Assembly (NCBI RefSeq): GCF_000334455.1
Contig: NZ_BANX01000025.1
Span: 78,427-142,426, forward strand
Reading direction: 5' to 3'
From: Gordonia soli NBRC 108243
GTDB taxonomy: Bacteria > Actinomycetota > Actinomycetes > Mycobacteriales > Mycobacteriaceae
DNA length: 64,000 bases
Part shown: piece after piece, positions 10,545 to 22,382 of the stretch
Numbering within the stretch: position 1 is the stretch's first letter
How the letters are laid out: every line of letters starts with the position of its first letter
Notes under the pieces: generated by a model
The model's input: only the letters and a program-made list of their open reading frames with translations
Told to the model about the DNA's origin: nothing
Databases searched by the model: none
Translations under genes and position numbers: made by a program

Positions 10545-10580
10545 CACCGACCGCATCCCGTACTCGGGGTGCGGTCGGTG
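10545..10580 (+). terminator. Terminator hairpin of erpA
   Basis: A 16-bp stem with one G-U pair (left arm CACCGACCGCATCCCG) and a TACT loop, 12 nt after the erpA stop, followed by TCGTTTCG. Confidence 0.85.
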
Positions 10581-10600
10581 TCGTTTCGAGCCGTGGGTAG

Positions 10601-11617
<1,017 letters not shown>

Positions 11618-11692
11618 TCTCCGGCGGCGCGGCCGCGCCGACGATCGCCGTTCGGGCGCAACGTCTTCACGGGGGCAACGTCGTCACGAGCA

Positions 11693-11720
11693 GGGCCCGG
11701 TGGCAGATGCCGCCGGGCCC
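11693..11720 (+). terminator. Hairpin between convergent adoK and asnB
   Basis: A 13-bp stem (GGGCCCGGTGGCA with its complement, one pair being G-U on the plus strand and a mismatch on the minus) and a 2-nt nominal loop. The wobble suggests it serves adoK mainly. Confidence 0.6.
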
Positions 11721-11741
11721 GCCCACTTCCGGCGATCGGGT

Positions 11742-13667
11742 CTAGAGCCGGACCGGGTAGGTGTGGTCGGAGATGCTCGGCGCCAGCGTCTTCTCGACGA
11801 AGATCGCATGCCAGACCATGAACACCAGCAACGTCCACAGTCGACGACTGTTGTCGACGGTCCCGGCGCGGTGTTCGTCCAGCATCGCCAGTACGGCGGT
11901 CTTGTCGAAGATGTGGTCGGTCTGCGAGTTGCGGATGGTTTCGTGTGCCCAATCGAAGAGCTCCGGACCTGCGAGCCAGTGGCGGATCGGCACCGGGAAG
12001 CCCAGCTTCTTCCGATGCAGCACATGGGCGGGGACGATCTGCTCGAGCGCCTTGCGCAGTGCGTACTTGGTCGTCCCGTGTGAGATCTTCTCGTCGAAGG
12101 GGAGACCTTCGGCGACCGCGAACACCTCGGGATCGAGGAAGGGCACCCGTAGCTCCAGCGAGTTGGCCATCGTCATCTTGTCGGCTTTGACCAGGATGTC
12201 GCCGCGGAGCCACGTGAAGAGGTCGACGTGTTGCATACGGGCCACCGGATCCCAGCCCTGCGAGCGCGCGTAGATGGGCGCCGTGACGTCGGTGTGCGTC
12301 CACTCGGGCCGATAGTCGCGCAGCACCGCACGCAGTCGCGCGTCGTCGAAGCTGCGGGCGTTGCCGTAGTAGCGCTCCTCCAGGGTGAGCGAGCCGCGAT
12401 GGAGCAGGCTCTTGCCGCGGGTGCCCTCGGGGATGCGGTCGGACAGCCGGCCGGCGAGACGACGCAGAGCGGTGGGGAGTTTGTCGAAGCCGCTCAGGGA
12501 GAGTGGCTCCTTGTAGATGGTGTAGCCACCGAACAACTCGTCGGCACCCTCGCCGGACAGCACCACCTTGACGTGTTTGCGGGCCTCTTTGGCGACGAAG
12601 TAGAGCGGCACCAGTGCCGGATCGGCCACCGGATCGTCGAGATACCAGACGATCTCGGGGATGGCCGCCACGAACTCCTCGGGCCCGACCACCTTCACGA
12701 TGTGGCGCGCCCCGATCGCCTCGGCCGACTCGGCCGCGACGTCGACCTCGGAGTACCCGTCCCGTTCGAAACCGGTGGTGAAGGTGATCAGGTCGGGGTT
12801 GTGCCGGATCGCCAACGCGGCGATGGCCGTCGAGTCGATGCCACCGGACAGGAACGAACCCACGGTGACGTCGGCCCGCATGTGCTTGGCGACCGAGTCG
12901 GACAGGACGTCGGCGATCTGGTCGTAGCGCTTCTGCTCCGATCCGGCCGCGAACGGCCGGACGCCGAACTGGGGAGTGAAATAGCGACGGATCTCCGGCG
13001 CCGAGCCGGGACGGATCGTCGCGTGGCAGCCCGACTCCAGCCGGCGGATCGCCGCGTGCAGCGTCTCGGGCTCCGGGACGTACTGCAAGACCGTGTAGTG
13101 CTCGATGGCACGCGGATCGAGGTCGTCGGCGAGCCGCAGACCCTCCAGCAACTCCAACAGGCTCTTCTTCTCGCTGCCGAAGGCCGTGCCGGCCGGTCCG
13201 GTGGCGATGAAGAGCGGCTTGATGCCGAACGGATCGCGCGCGAGGAACAGCGATCGGGTCTGGGTGTCCCAGACGGCGAAGGCGAACATGCCCCGGAGTC
13301 GGCGGACGGCGTCCGGACCCCAGTGGTGGAACGCGGCGACGATCGCCTCGCCGTCACCCTCGGTCGCGAAGACAGTTCCCTCGTCCCGGCTCAATTCCTC
13401 GCGGATCTCCAGGTAGTTGTAGATCTCGCCGTTGAAGACCAGTGCGTAGCGGTCCGGGGCCTCGGGTGGTCCCCACCGCAGCGGCTGATGCGAGTGCTCG
13501 ATGTCGATGATCGAGAGTCGGTTGAACCCGACCACGAGGTCGTCGTCGTGCCAGGTGCCCGGTTCGTCCGGACCGCGGTGCCGCATGCAGTGCGACGCCG
13601 CGGCGATGGCGTCGGCGTGAGCCGCCGCCGATCCGTCCGCGGTCAACAGACCGAGCAAACCACACAC
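11742..13667 (-). CDS. asnB: Asparagine synthase (glutamine-hydrolysing)
   Basis: Class II glutamine amidotransferase fused to an ATP-dependent synthetase. The 641 residues start MCGLLG, so Cys2 becomes the N-terminal nucleophile; this fixes the GTG start at 13667 and excludes the open frame to 13688. The glutaminase domain has HRGPDEPGTW and NGEIYNY. The synthetase domain has the pyrophosphatase motif SGGIDSTAIAAL and SGEGADELFGGY. In Corynebacterium and Rhodococcus the orthologue (LtsA) affects lysozyme resistance by amidating diaminopimelate in peptidoglycan. That role is possible here but unproven. It is divergent from ctaC across a 271-bp promoter gap. Confidence 0.94.
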   Translation of the reverse strand: MCGLLGLLTADGSAAAHADAIAAASHCMRHRGPDEPGTWHDDDLVVGFNRLSIIDIEHSHQPLRWGPPEAPDRYALVFNGEIYNYLEIREELSRDEGTVFATEGDGEAIVAAFHHWGPDAVRRLRGMFAFAVWDTQTRSLFLARDPFGIKPLFIATGPAGTAFGSEKKSLLELLEGLRLADDLDPRAIEHYTVLQYVPEPETLHAAIRRLESGCHATIRPGSAPEIRRYFTPQFGVRPFAAGSEQKRYDQIADVLSDSVAKHMRADVTVGSFLSGGIDSTAIAALAIRHNPDLITFTTGFERDGYSEVDVAAESAEAIGARHIVKVVGPEEFVAAIPEIVWYLDDPVADPALVPLYFVAKEARKHVKVVLSGEGADELFGGYTIYKEPLSLSGFDKLPTALRRLAGRLSDRIPEGTRGKSLLHRGSLTLEERYYGNARSFDDARLRAVLRDYRPEWTHTDVTAPIYARSQGWDPVARMQHVDLFTWLRGDILVKADKMTMANSLELRVPFLDPEVFAVAEGLPFDEKISHGTTKYALRKALEQIVPAHVLHRKKLGFPVPIRHWLAGPELFDWAHETIRNSQTDHIFDKTAVLAMLDEHRAGTVDNSRRLWTLLVFMVWHAIFVEKTLAPSISDHTYPVRL

Positions 13668-13938
13668 AGGCAGGGCTCCATTTCGCAATCGACGCCGTAG
13701 TCACCGGGGGTTCCGGCCGGGTCCGAGTATGCCCCAGGTGCGGGTGTCCCGGCACGCTCGCCCCGACCGCCCACGGGCCCTGTCGACGGGCCGACACCCG
13801 AGGGCAAACCCCAATTCCGACAGGTTCGCCGTGTTGGTCTACGCTGCGTAGTACTAGGTGCAAGAATTGCACCGTGCAGCTCATGTGGCGTGCGACTCGA
13901 CCGGTGGATGGGTGCCGCCGTCGAGCGAGCAGGAAGGC

Positions 13939-15075
13939 GTGAAATTGACACACGGTGGACGGCCCGGGACGCGGGGTGAGGGCACCTCGTCGCGGATGAT
14001 CAAACGGGTCGGGTTTGTCGCCGCTCTCGCTGTCGGTGCGATCGTTATGACCGGTTGCGATGCCCGTGACGTGATGCGCTTCGGTTGGCCGGAGGGCGTC
14101 ACCCCGCAGGCCAAGCTGATGGGTGACCTGTGGACCTGGTCGGTCATCGCCGCCCTGGTGATGGGCATCATCGTCTGGGCGCTGATCTTCTGGACCATCA
14201 CGTTCCATCGCGCTAAGAAGAACCAGGACGACGTCTTCCCGCGCCAGACGGCATACAACGTGCCGCTCGAGCTCACCTACACGGCGATCCCGTTCGTGAT
14301 CATCGCCGTGCTCTTCTACTTCACTGTCGTGGTGCAGAACCGCGTCGAGGCCAAGACCGACAATCCGTCGGTGGTGGTCGATGTGACCGCGTTCCAGTGG
14401 AACTGGAAGTTCGGCTACCGCGAGGTCGCACTCGCCGACGGCGAGCGCTACAACGGATTCGAGCGCAACGGCAGCCCCTTCGATCTGCAGGTGCCGCAGT
14501 ACCGCGAGCACGAGGGCGAGAAGGTCGAGATCCTTGGCCCGGCCGGCGGTCGCGACGACGACATCCGCAACTACCTCAAGTTCAACCAGGTCGAGACGGT
14601 CGGTTCGTCGTCGGAGATCCCGGTGCTGGTGCTCCCGACCGGCAAGCGCATCGAGTTCGAGATCGCGTCCGCCGACGTGATCCACTCGTTCTGGGTGCCC
14701 GAGTTCCTGTTCAAGCGCGACGTCCTGCCGTTCCCGAAGCAGAACCACAGCGACAGCCGATTCCAGATCGACTCGATCGATCGGGCCGGGGCGTTCGTCG
14801 GACGGTGCGCGGAGATGTGCGGCACGTACCACTCGATGATGAACTTCGAGGTCCGCGCGGTCAGCCCGGAGAAGTTCGACTCCTACATCCAGTACCGACG
14901 CGACAATCCGTCGGCCACCAATGCGCAGGCGCTGCAGGACATCTGCGAGGTCCCGCAGTCGGTGACCACGGTGCCGTTCGACACCCGTCGTGCCACCAAG
15001 GGCGACACCCCGAAGGATCTGGGTGACGCCAACAACACGTCCTTGCCGAACTGCACGGTAGGAGCCAATCGATGA
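13939..15075 (+). CDS. ctaC: Cytochrome c oxidase subunit II (aa3 type)
   Basis: CuA-bearing subunit that takes electrons from the bcc complex in the actinobacterial bcc-aa3 supercomplex. The GTG at 13939 is used (378 residues): it has a GGAAGG SD 2-7 nt upstream, and the frame then yields a basic leader and signal helix ending in the lipobox VMTGC, so Cys40 is likely lipidated. Two transmembrane helices follow (about 65-95 and 115-140). The CuA site is [12 protein letters not shown] near residues 292-303. An ATG at 13996 would also keep the signal helix. It overlaps ctaF by 4 nt. Confidence 0.93.
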   Translation: MKLTHGGRPGTRGEGTSSRMIKRVGFVAALAVGAIVMTGCDARDVMRFGWPEGVTPQAKLMGDLWTWSVIAALVMGIIVWALIFWTITFHRAKKNQDDVFPRQTAYNVPLELTYTAIPFVIIAVLFYFTVVVQNRVEAKTDNPSVVVDVTAFQWNWKFGYREVALADGERYNGFERNGSPFDLQVPQYREHEGEKVEILGPAGGRDDDIRNYLKFNQVETVGSSSEIPVLVLPTGKRIEFEIASADVIHSFWVPEFLFKRDVLPFPKQNHSDSRFQIDSIDRAGAFVGRCAEMCGTYHSMMNFEVRAVSPEKFDSYIQYRRDNPSATNAQALQDICEVPQSVTTVPFDTRRATKGDTPKDLGDANNTSLPNCTVGANR

Positions 15076-15488
15076 AAATCGAAGCCCGGATCTTCGAGCT
15101 GCTGACCGCGTTCTTCTTCGTCGCGGCCATCATCTACACGATCTGCACCTTCTTCTCCGGCCGCGGCGTGGAGTGGGCCGGTGTGACGGCGATGTTCTTC
15201 ACCGGTGGCCTGACGCTCATCGCGGGCACCTACTTCCGGTTCGTCGCGCGTCGCGTCGAGATCCGTCCCGAGGACTACGAAGAGGCGGAGATCGAGGACG
15301 GGGCCGGTGAACTCGGCTTCTTCAGCCCGCACAGCTGGTGGCCGTTGCTGCTCGCCGCCGGTGCCGCGCTGTTCGCAATCGGTTTCGCGACGGGCAACTT
15401 CTGGTTCGCCATCTTCGCCGCCGCGGTGATCATCGCATCGGCCGCGGGATTGGTGTTCGAGTACCACGTCGGACCTGAGAAGCACTGA
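15072..15488 (+). CDS. ctaF: Cytochrome c oxidase subunit IV (CtaF)
   Basis: Small actinobacterial oxidase subunit, 138 residues, with four hydrophobic helices (about 8-26, 35-55, 90-107 and 110-130) and the conserved [11 protein letters not shown] segment. The ATG overlaps the ctaC stop (ATGA), so translation is coupled. A strong hairpin closes the two-gene operon. Confidence 0.93.
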   Translation: MKIEARIFELLTAFFFVAAIIYTICTFFSGRGVEWAGVTAMFFTGGLTLIAGTYFRFVARRVEIRPEDYEEAEIEDGAGELGFFSPHSWWPLLLAAGAALFAIGFATGNFWFAIFAAAVIIASAAGLVFEYHVGPEKH

Positions 15489-15524
15489 CGAGAAAGCTCT
15501 TTCGGCGTCCCGCGGGACGACCGC

Positions 15525-15559
15525 CGAACGGCCGCATCCGATCCGGATGCGGCCGTTCG
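15525..15559 (+). terminator. Bidirectional terminator after ctaC-ctaF
   Basis: A perfect 16-bp stem (CGAACGGCCGCATCCG with its complement) with a 3-nt loop, between convergent ctaF and the PAP2/DAGK gene. Confidence 0.85.
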
Positions 15560-15597
15560 CGTGTGCGGGTATCCGCGTGTGCAGGTCTTCCCGACTG

Positions 15598-17088
15598 TCA
15601 GCGGGACGGGGCGAACACGGTGAGCGCCCGATAGTCGACCGTGAAGCGGGCCGACTCCCGGTACTCGCCGAGCTCGCCGTCGTGGGCGATGAGGGTCGGG
15701 CCGTCGACGGCGGTGAACTCGAATTCGGGTACTGCCATCTCGTGATACGAACCCGACCGCTGCAGCCGGCCGGACAGCAGCGAGCCGAGCAATCGCAGGG
15801 TGGCGAATCGTCCGCCGCGGTCGAGGATGCGTACGTCGATCAGCCCGTCGTCGAGGCGGAGTCGGCGAGACGGAGCGAATCCCGACGGACGGTAGAGCGA
15901 GTTGCCCAGGAGGAAGAGCGAGGTCTCGATGCGCCTGCCGTCGACGACGATCGACACGGGGTCGCTGCGCCGTGCCGTCTGGATGGTCGCGTACGCGGTT
16001 GCCAGCGGTCGCGGGACACGACGCCCCTGGAGTCGGGTGCGTCGACGCACGAACTGCGGATAGGAGCCGATGCTGGCCGTGTTGATGATGGTCTGGTCGT
16101 TCAGACGCACCACATCGACCCGGTGTGCGCTACCGGCTCGGATCGCGGCGATGGTCGCGTCCGCCGACGCACAGCCGAGGTCCTTCGCGAAGTGGTTGAA
16201 GGTACCGCCGGGGAAGACGGCCAGCGGGATGCCGGCACCGACGGCGATGGCCGCGGCGCACGCCACCGTCCCGTCGCCGCCCACCACCGCGAGGACCTCG
16301 GCCCGTTCGGCGGCCGCCTCGAGCGTCGCGGCGATGTCGTCGTCGGGCCCGAGTTCGATGATCTCGGTGTCCGGCAGCTGCTTTCGGATCTGGTCGCCGA
16401 TACGTGCGCCGGTGCCGTCGCCTGATGCCGGGTTGATCACCGCGATCGCCCCGGCGCCGCGCGGGCGCTCCGGGGTGTCGACGATCGACACCGGGGCCAC
16501 CGGTACCGACGGCACGGTTATCGGCGGGACCAACCGTGCACCGACCACCGCGATGGCTGCGCCGATGCCCCAACCGATGACCACGTCGCCGGGGTAGTGG
16601 GCGCCGGTGACCACCCGTGACAGACCGACCAGTCCGGCGAGCCCACCCAACACCAGGCCGGTGGGTGCGTGCTCGGCGCCGACTGCGACGGCGAAGGCGG
16701 CAGCACTGGCGGAGTGTCCGGAAGGCAACGAGTTCGAGGTCGGACGGCGGCGGGCCCGGCGGTTGAGCGGGATGAGGGTGACCCCGGGTCGGGGGCGTCG
16801 ACGGATGCGTTTGGCCACCTGATTTGTGACCAGACTCGTCACCGCCAGGGTTCCGAGGCCGCGGACGGCGGCACGCTGTGCGGTCGGCCGTCCGGTCAGC
16901 GCCATGCCGCCCGCGATCCCGATCCACAGTTTCGAGTGGTCGGCCGCGCGGGTGAGGGGCGGCATCGTGGCGTCCAGGAGGGGGCTCGGTGAGCGGGCGA
17001 TCGAGTCGAAGATCTCTGCGTCCAGGGTGCCCAGGCCGCGGGTGATCTGGCGGAGTCCGGTGAGTCGCCGGGGGAGTGCCGTCATCAC
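15598..17088 (-). CDS. PAP2 phosphatase-diacylglycerol kinase fusion
   Basis: 496 residues with two lipid-phosphate domains. The N-terminal PAP2 domain (about 60-205) has the three phosphatase motifs KRIRRRPRPG, PSGHSASAA and SRVVTGAHYPGDVV among hydrophobic helices. The C-terminal lipid kinase domain (about 212-496, DAGK/LCB5 type) has NPASGDGTG, VVGGDGTV and FPGGTFNHFAKDLG. One half would remove and the other add a phosphate on a lipid; the substrates are unknown (phosphatidate, polyprenyl phosphate or sphingoid-like lipid are possible). The start is GTG 17088 or the adjacent ATG 17085. It lies between the two halves of the respiratory cluster, convergent with ctaF. The fusion type is known in actinobacteria. 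Confidence 0.88.
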   Translation of the reverse strand: MMTALPRRLTGLRQITRGLGTLDAEIFDSIARSPSPLLDATMPPLTRAADHSKLWIGIAGGMALTGRPTAQRAAVRGLGTLAVTSLVTNQVAKRIRRRPRPGVTLIPLNRRARRRPTSNSLPSGHSASAAAFAVAVGAEHAPTGLVLGGLAGLVGLSRVVTGAHYPGDVVIGWGIGAAIAVVGARLVPPITVPSVPVAPVSIVDTPERPRGAGAIAVINPASGDGTGARIGDQIRKQLPDTEIIELGPDDDIAATLEAAAERAEVLAVVGGDGTVACAAAIAVGAGIPLAVFPGGTFNHFAKDLGCASADATIAAIRAGSAHRVDVVRLNDQTIINTASIGSYPQFVRRRTRLQGRRVPRPLATAYATIQTARRSDPVSIVVDGRRIETSLFLLGNSLYRPSGFAPSRRLRLDDGLIDVRILDRGGRFATLRLLGSLLSGRLQRSGSYHEMAVPEFEFTAVDGPTLIAHDGELGEYRESARFTVDYRALTVFAPSR

Positions 17089-17222
17089 TCAACCGTAGTC
17101 GGGTACCGAGAACGTCGGGGCCGGGGTGCTCGTCGGATACGCAGTGCAGATCGCAGCGCGGTCAGGTCGTGGGTGCCCGGCGGCGGTCGTGCGAGCCAGG
17201 TCGGGATCGTCGACCGGACAGA

Positions 17223-17264
17223 CGAGAACGGCTGCCGTCGCAGATGCGACGACAGCCGTTCTCG
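17223..17264 (-). terminator. Terminator of the ctaE-qcrCAB operon
   Basis: A 20-bp stem (arms 17223-17242 and 17245-17264) with one imperfect pair that is G-U in the minus-strand RNA and C-A on the plus strand. It therefore suits the qcr transcript. It starts 19 nt after the qcrB stop. Confidence 0.85.
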
Positions 17265-17282
17265 TGGACAACCGACCAGGAG

Positions 17283-18902
17283 TCAGTCGAAGGGATTGCC
17301 TCCCTTGGCCTGCAACTCCTGCAGGGCCTTGCGCTCTTCGAGGTGCTTCTCGTGCTCGAGCTCGACGTTGCGCTCCTGCTGCTCCGGCGGATCGGCCACC
17401 ATGAGCGACCCGGTTCCCGGCGCACCCGCGGACCCTAGCTTGTTCATCCGTTTCGGGATGGCCGCGCCCTCGTAGGGGAGCGGGATCGGGTGACCGTGGT
17501 CGTCGACCGGGCCGAGCGGCTGGTGGACCTCGATGTACTCGCCCTGCGGCAGACGCTTGATGATGCCGGTCTCGATGCCGTGCTCGAGGACCGCGCGGTC
17601 ACTGCGCTGCAGCGAGAGAGCCCAGCGGTAGGCGATGAAGTACGCCAGCGGCGGGATGACGATCAGGCCGATACGTCCGACCCAGGTCGTCGCGTTGAGC
17701 GATACGTGGAACTTCAGCGCGATGATGTCGTTCATACACGACAGCGTCATGATGACGTAGAACGACAGGGCCATCGCACCGATACCGGTACGGACCGGCA
17801 CGTCACGCGGACGCTGCAGCAGGTTGTGATGCGCGTCGTCACCGGTGAGTCGTTTCTCGATCCACGGATAGGCGAACATCAGACCGAAGATGATCGTGAT
17901 GACCACGACGACCCAGAAGATCGCCGGGATCGTGTAGTTGCCCAGATACAGCTCCCACGCAGGCATCAGACGGGCGAGACCGTCGGTCCATTGCATGTAT
18001 ATGTCTGGCTGGGAGCCCGCGGACACGTGGGCCGGGTTGTACGGACCGAGCACCCAGACCGGGTTGATCTGGAAGATGCCGGCCATGATCGCGAGGACAC
18101 CGGTGGTGACCGCGAAGAACGCACCCGACTTGACGGCGAACACCGGCAGGATGCGGACACCGACGACGTTCTTCTCGGTGCGACCCGGGCCGGGGAACTG
18201 GGTGTGCTTCTGGTACCAGACGAGTGCCAGGTGAGCGCCGATCAGCGCGAGGATGATCGCCGGGAACAGCAGCACGTGCAGGATGTACAGGCGCGGGATG
18301 ATGATCTCGCCCGGGAACTGTCCTCCGAACAGCGCCCAGTGGATCCAGGTGCCGACCAGCGGGATGCCGAGGACGATGCCGCTCATCGCGGCGCGGACGC
18401 CGGTGCCCGAGAGCAGGTCGTCGGGGAGCGAGTAGCCGAAGAAGCCCTCGAACATCGCCAGGATCAGCAGGAAGCAGCCGATGATCCAGTTCGCCTCACG
18501 CGGCCGCCGGAAGGCGCCGGTGAAGAAGATGCGCATCATGTGGATGATGATCGAGGCCGCGAACAGCAGGGCGGCCCAGTGGTGGATCTGGCGGACGAAC
18601 AGGCCGCCGCGCACCTCGAACGAGATGTTCAGGGTGGTCTCGTAGGCTTTGGTCATCATCACGCCGTTGAGCGGCTGGTAGGCGCCGTCGTAGATGACCT
18701 CGCTCATCGACGGATCGAAGAACAGGGTCAGGTACGTGCCCGAGACCAGCAGGATGATGAAGCTGTAGAGGGCGATCTCGCCCAACAGGAACGACCAGTG
18801 GGTCGGGAAGACCTTGTTGATCTGTCGGCGCACGCCGGCCGCGAGGTGGTACCGCGAGTCCACCTCTCCGGCTTGCGTCCCGAGACGGTCGGCGATGGTC
18901 AT
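17283..18902 (-). CDS. qcrB: Cytochrome bc1 complex cytochrome b subunit
   Basis: Di-heme cytochrome b of the menaquinol:cytochrome c oxidoreductase (bcc complex), in the membrane. The 539-residue product has the usual eight-helix core plus the long C-terminal cytoplasmic extension of actinobacteria. Visible blocks are [24 protein letters not shown] (seen in two parts, with heme His pairs), [13 protein letters not shown] and [10 protein letters not shown]. The start at 18902 overlaps the qcrA stop by 4 nt. It is the last gene of ctaE-qcrC-qcrA-qcrB. In mycobacteria QcrB is the target of the Q203 class of inhibitors. Confidence 0.95.
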   Translation of the reverse strand: MTIADRLGTQAGEVDSRYHLAAGVRRQINKVFPTHWSFLLGEIALYSFIILLVSGTYLTLFFDPSMSEVIYDGAYQPLNGVMMTKAYETTLNISFEVRGGLFVRQIHHWAALLFAASIIIHMMRIFFTGAFRRPREANWIIGCFLLILAMFEGFFGYSLPDDLLSGTGVRAAMSGIVLGIPLVGTWIHWALFGGQFPGEIIIPRLYILHVLLFPAIILALIGAHLALVWYQKHTQFPGPGRTEKNVVGVRILPVFAVKSGAFFAVTTGVLAIMAGIFQINPVWVLGPYNPAHVSAGSQPDIYMQWTDGLARLMPAWELYLGNYTIPAIFWVVVVITIIFGLMFAYPWIEKRLTGDDAHHNLLQRPRDVPVRTGIGAMALSFYVIMTLSCMNDIIALKFHVSLNATTWVGRIGLIVIPPLAYFIAYRWALSLQRSDRAVLEHGIETGIIKRLPQGEYIEVHQPLGPVDDHGHPIPLPYEGAAIPKRMNKLGSAGAPGTGSLMVADPPEQQERNVELEHEKHLEERKALQELQAKGGNPFD

Positions 18903-20059
18903 GATTTACGCTCCCAGAATGCGGGTCCGACGGGCTCGATGAAATCGCCCGCAGCGACCATGTAACCCTGATTGTTCACCGTGATCGGCAGTTGCGCCAG
19001 GGCTCGCGCAGCCGGACCGAAGACCGGCTTGGCGTACTCGAGTGCGTTGAACTGCGACTGGTGGCACGGGCAGAGGATGCGGTTGGTGCGCTGCTCGTAG
19101 AGCGACGTCGGGCATCCCAGGTGACTGCAGACCTTCGTGTACGCGAAGTAGTCGCCGTAGTTGAAGCTCTCCTGGCCCTTGCGCTTGATCGCCCGCGCGG
19201 CGTCCTCGGTGCGCAGTCGGATCAACATGACCGGGTTGCTGACGTAGCGCAGCCCCTCGATCAACTTGTGACGGGACTCCTCGGTCTCGCCGAATCCGTC
19301 GGAGACACGCCACGGGAAGACAGTCTCCATCGCACCCGCGTCGAGGTCCTCCGGGCGGACCAGGGCGACCTGAAGCGGGTTGCCGGTGTCGCGACGGAGA
19401 AAGACCGTCTCGTTCGGATCGCCGGCCGGGTTGTAGATCGGCGACCAGCCGGTGTGCCACAGCGGTGAGTTGCCGCGCTCGGCCCACGGGTTCTTGATGA
19501 TGCCGCCGAGGGCCGCGATCAGACCGGTGAACGCGAACGCACCGAGTCCGAATGCCGCCGATCCGATGATCATCTTGCGGCGGGGCAGAGTCGAGGTCTT
19601 CAACGAGTCGTCGAGCTCGGCGACGATCGTCTTCTTGTCGACCTCGGTGGAGCCGCCGTCGTGACGGTCCTGCACCGACAGCTCGGCCGGGATGAATTTC
19701 TTGGTGAACTGCACCGCGCCGATGCCGATGGCCAGCACGGCGAGTCCGAAGGTCACGCCCAGCAGCGGGGTGTTCAGCGTGTAACGCCAGTAGTTGTCGT
19801 CACCGGGGAGTGCGAACTCCCAGTGATTCCAGATGAAGATGATGAAGCACGCGATGGCCGACAGTCCTGCGATGAGGAACCACACGGCAACCGAGCGCTC
19901 GGCGCGCTTCTCGGCCTTGCTACCCGGCTCCGGGAACCGCTCGGCGCGATGGATGATCTGGACACCGTCGAGATTGGTGCCGAGTTTGACCAGCTCTTCC
20001 GAACTCAGCTGGTCGAGTTCTTCCTTGGACAGGTTGTCCTTGTCGCCGGCTGCACTCAT
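18899..20059 (-). CDS. qcrA: Rieske iron-sulfur subunit of the bc1 complex
   Basis: Carries the [2Fe-2S] cluster that accepts the first electron from menaquinol. The product has 386 residues with three N-terminal transmembrane helices (about 60-80, 95-117 and 160-185), the actinobacterial arrangement. The C-terminal Rieske domain has CSHLGCP and CPCHQSQF, the two Cys-His pairs. The ATG at 20059 (MSAAGDKDN) overlaps the qcrC stop by 4 nt and is preferred over the open frame to 20116, which would run inside qcrC. Confidence 0.95.
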   Translation of the reverse strand: MSAAGDKDNLSKEELDQLSSEELVKLGTNLDGVQIIHRAERFPEPGSKAEKRAERSVAVWFLIAGLSAIACFIIFIWNHWEFALPGDDNYWRYTLNTPLLGVTFGLAVLAIGIGAVQFTKKFIPAELSVQDRHDGGSTEVDKKTIVAELDDSLKTSTLPRRKMIIGSAAFGLGAFAFTGLIAALGGIIKNPWAERGNSPLWHTGWSPIYNPAGDPNETVFLRRDTGNPLQVALVRPEDLDAGAMETVFPWRVSDGFGETEESRHKLIEGLRYVSNPVMLIRLRTEDAARAIKRKGQESFNYGDYFAYTKVCSHLGCPTSLYEQRTNRILCPCHQSQFNALEYAKPVFGPAARALAQLPITVNNQGYMVAAGDFIEPVGPAFWERKS

Positions 20060-20994
20060 GTTCGCGATCCCATCCACATAGCGCCGGCGACGATTGCCAC
20101 GACTCCGACGACCCACATCACCATGCCCTCGCTGACCGGGCCGAAGCCGCCGAGACCCAGGCCACCCTGCGGCTTGGACTCGGTGACGTACTTGATGAAG
20201 CCGATGATGTCCTTCTTCTCGTCCAGCGACAGCTGACGGTTGGAGAACTTCGGCATGTTCTGCGGACCGGTGAGCATCGCCGTGTAGATCTGCTGCTCGG
20301 TCACGCCGTCCAGGTTGGGCGCGAACTTGCCCGAGGAGAGTGCGCCGCCACGACCGGTGAAGTTGTGGCAGGAGGCGCAGTTCAGACGGAAGAGCTCACT
20401 GCCGCGACCCAGGTTCTGACCACGCAGCGAGTCGGAGGCGACGACCGGGAGGCCGTTCTCCTTCTTCACGCTGCCGTCGGGGTTGCGCTCGTAGATCACC
20501 TGCGGGCCACCGCCCTGCGACTGGATGTAGGCACCCAGCTGGTCGATCTGTGCCTTGGTGAACTTCGGCGGCTTGCGCAGTGCCTGTGCCTCGCCGCGGG
20601 CCGCAGGCATACGTCCGGTGGAGACCTGGAAGTAGACCGCCGCGTCGCCGACGCCGATCAGCGCGGGACCACGGTCGGGCACACCCTGCAGGTTGGCACC
20701 GTGACAGGTGATGCACGAGGTCTCGTACAGCCGCTTGCCGTCGGTGATCAGCGCGGCGTTGGACTCGTCCGCGGTGGCGACCTGTGGCTTGGGGGTCAGC
20801 ACCGACGCGAGCACGCCGGCGAAGAGCAGGCCGGCGAGCAACATGACGGTGCCGCTGGCGCGACGACGCAGTTTGCGACGCGAACGGGCCTTGCGAGCGG
20901 TGGTCGCCGAGGCCGAGGCAGACGGTGTCACTGCGGCGTTCTCGCCGGTAGCCACGTCGTCGCCATCCGACGGTCGCGGTGGAGATGAACTCAT
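20056..20994 (-). CDS. qcrC: Di-heme cytochrome c subunit of the bc1 complex
   Basis: Replaces soluble cytochrome c as electron carrier to the aa3 oxidase. The 312 residues have a basic cytoplasmic N-terminus, an anchor helix about 48-66, two heme sites (CITCH at 94-98 and CASCH at 206-210) and a C-terminal helix about 288-306. It is the second gene of the operon, 54 nt after ctaE, and overlaps qcrA by 4 nt. Confidence 0.95.
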   Translation of the reverse strand: MSSSPPRPSDGDDVATGENAAVTPSASASATTARKARSRRKLRRRASGTVMLLAGLLFAGVLASVLTPKPQVATADESNAALITDGKRLYETSCITCHGANLQGVPDRGPALIGVGDAAVYFQVSTGRMPAARGEAQALRKPPKFTKAQIDQLGAYIQSQGGGPQVIYERNPDGSVKKENGLPVVASDSLRGQNLGRGSELFRLNCASCHNFTGRGGALSSGKFAPNLDGVTEQQIYTAMLTGPQNMPKFSNRQLSLDEKKDIIGFIKYVTESKPQGGLGLGGFGPVSEGMVMWVVGVVAIVAGAMWMGSRT

Positions 20995-21048
20995 CTGTGA
21001 CTCTCTACTAAGCGGATGGACTGGTGCGACAGGTCGAGCCCGGGGGCA

Positions 21049-21669
21049 CTACCTGATGAAGTAGATCGTGACGAAGAGGCCGATCCAGACGATGTCGACG
21101 AAGTGCCAGTAGTAGGACACCACGATCGCCGCGGTGGCCTGGGCGGGCGTGAACTTCGAGAGCTTGGTGCGGATCAGCAGGAAGATGAATGCGACGAGAC
21201 CACCGATGACGTGCAGGCCGTGGAAGCCGGTCGCCATGTAGAAGGTGGAGCCGTAGGTGCTGGACGACAGCGTCGTGCCCTCGTGCACCAGGTGGTAGTA
21301 CTCGTAACCCTGGCCGGCGACGAAGAACGCACCCATCAGGAACGTGATGATGTACCACCGGCGCAGGCCGAAGACATCGCCACGCTCGGCGGCGAACACA
21401 CCCATCTGGCAGGTCACCGAGGACAGGATCAGCACGGTGGTGACCGGGATGGCCAGATAGAGGTTCAACTCGGTGGGCGGCGGTGGCCACCCCTCCGCCG
21501 GATTGGCGTTCGCCCGCGCGACGAAATACATCGCGAACAGTCCAGCGAAGAACATCAACTCACTGGACAACCACACGATTGTGCCGACGCTGACCATGTT
21601 GGGCCGATTCAGCGAGTGCACGCGCGAGGTGATGGCTGTCCCAGTGGTACCCACAGCGCTAGTCACCAC
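21049..21669 (-). CDS. ctaE: Cytochrome c oxidase subunit III
   Basis: Core subunit of the aa3 oxidase, 206 residues, five hydrophobic helices. Typical blocks are [29 protein letters not shown] and [14 protein letters not shown]. The start is GTG 21669 or the adjacent GTG 21666. It leads the ctaE-qcrC-qcrA-qcrB operon. ctaD (subunit I) is not in this window, as in mycobacteria, where it lies elsewhere. Confidence 0.94.
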   Translation of the reverse strand: MVTSAVGTTGTAITSRVHSLNRPNMVSVGTIVWLSSELMFFAGLFAMYFVARANANPAEGWPPPPTELNLYLAIPVTTVLILSSVTCQMGVFAAERGDVFGLRRWYIITFLMGAFFVAGQGYEYYHLVHEGTTLSSSTYGSTFYMATGFHGLHVIGGLVAFIFLLIRTKLSKFTPAQATAAIVVSYYWHFVDIVWIGLFVTIYFIR

Positions 21670-21802
21670 TGAAGTATGACGGTTCGTAGTAAGCGCTGAC
21701 CACTTGGGTCCAGAATTCGTGGGAACTTTTTGCGGCGACCCTGGTGGCGGCCCACGACGGTGCTCTCACCGGCGTGTCCCGTGGCCGTGATTTGCTGGGC
21801 AC

Positions 21803-22306
21803 ATGGGTTCCGACGACCACTCCGAGACGCCATCGCGACGCGATCTGAACGGTCGCCCGGTCCGCCCCGGGCGGCGGGAACGGATGGCGGGGCTGCTCCG
21901 TCGCAAGGCAGTCGCCGACACCCCGCTGGAGCTGACGGAGACGGTCGAGGTGGTCGCCGAGTCGTCCGACCACGCGGCGTCGAGTTCGTCGGTACTGGAG
22001 GGCTCGGAATGGCGTCCCGACGACCAGGTGATCGTGCGACACCTGCTGGCGATCCCCGCCGATCGGGTCGCGGCGGCGATCGAGGTGGCCGGGCTCGACG
22101 AATACCTCGCAGTCGACTCCGCTCCCGCGGCGCACCTCGGGTCCGCGGACCGACCGTCGGGGACGGAGCTGGTGGCGCTCGCGCGGGTACAGGCCCTCGA
22201 CCCGATGCATCTCTCCCAGGAGCGGTCGCGGATGGCGAGCCTGGCGTCGCGGCATTCGGGCCAGGTTCTCGGGTGGCAGGTGGCGCAGCGGCCGCTCGAT
22301 CGCTGA
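21803..22306 (+). CDS. Hypothetical protein between ctaE and trpD
   Basis: 167 residues, not recognised. Residues 1-60 are basic then acidic and Ser-rich, probably disordered. Residues 75-160 look folded and mostly helical ([20 protein letters not shown], then [20 protein letters not shown]). The ATG at 21803 lacks a clear SD. Codon third positions are GC-biased like the neighbours, which supports coding. It is divergent from ctaE and co-directional with trpD (76-nt gap). Confidence 0.65.
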   Translation: MGSDDHSETPSRRDLNGRPVRPGRRERMAGLLRRKAVADTPLELTETVEVVAESSDHAASSSSVLEGSEWRPDDQVIVRHLLAIPADRVAAAIEVAGLDEYLAVDSAPAAHLGSADRPSGTELVALARVQALDPMHLSQERSRMASLASRHSGQVLGWQVAQRPLDR

Positions 22307-22368
22307 GCCGGTCGGGTTCCTCATCGCGGCCGGCCGGACGCAAATGGGATCCGGGCCGGTCGGCGCAC

Positions 22369-22374
22369 TAGGGT
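22369..22374 (+). promoter_or_regulatory. Putative -10 element of trpD (leaderless)
   Basis: TAGGGT ends 8 nt before the GTG at 22383. Its position supports this GTG over the upstream in-frame ATG at 22344. Confidence 0.45.
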
Positions 22375-22382
22375 TCTCGGGT

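Noticed and set aside
12228..13700. 490-codon open frame on the plus strand
   Set aside because: It lies antisense to asnB, which carries every family motif. High GC keeps antisense frames open.
17490..18965. 491-codon open frame on the plus strand
   Set aside because: Antisense shadow of qcrB; Asp/Arg/Gln-rich without any motif.
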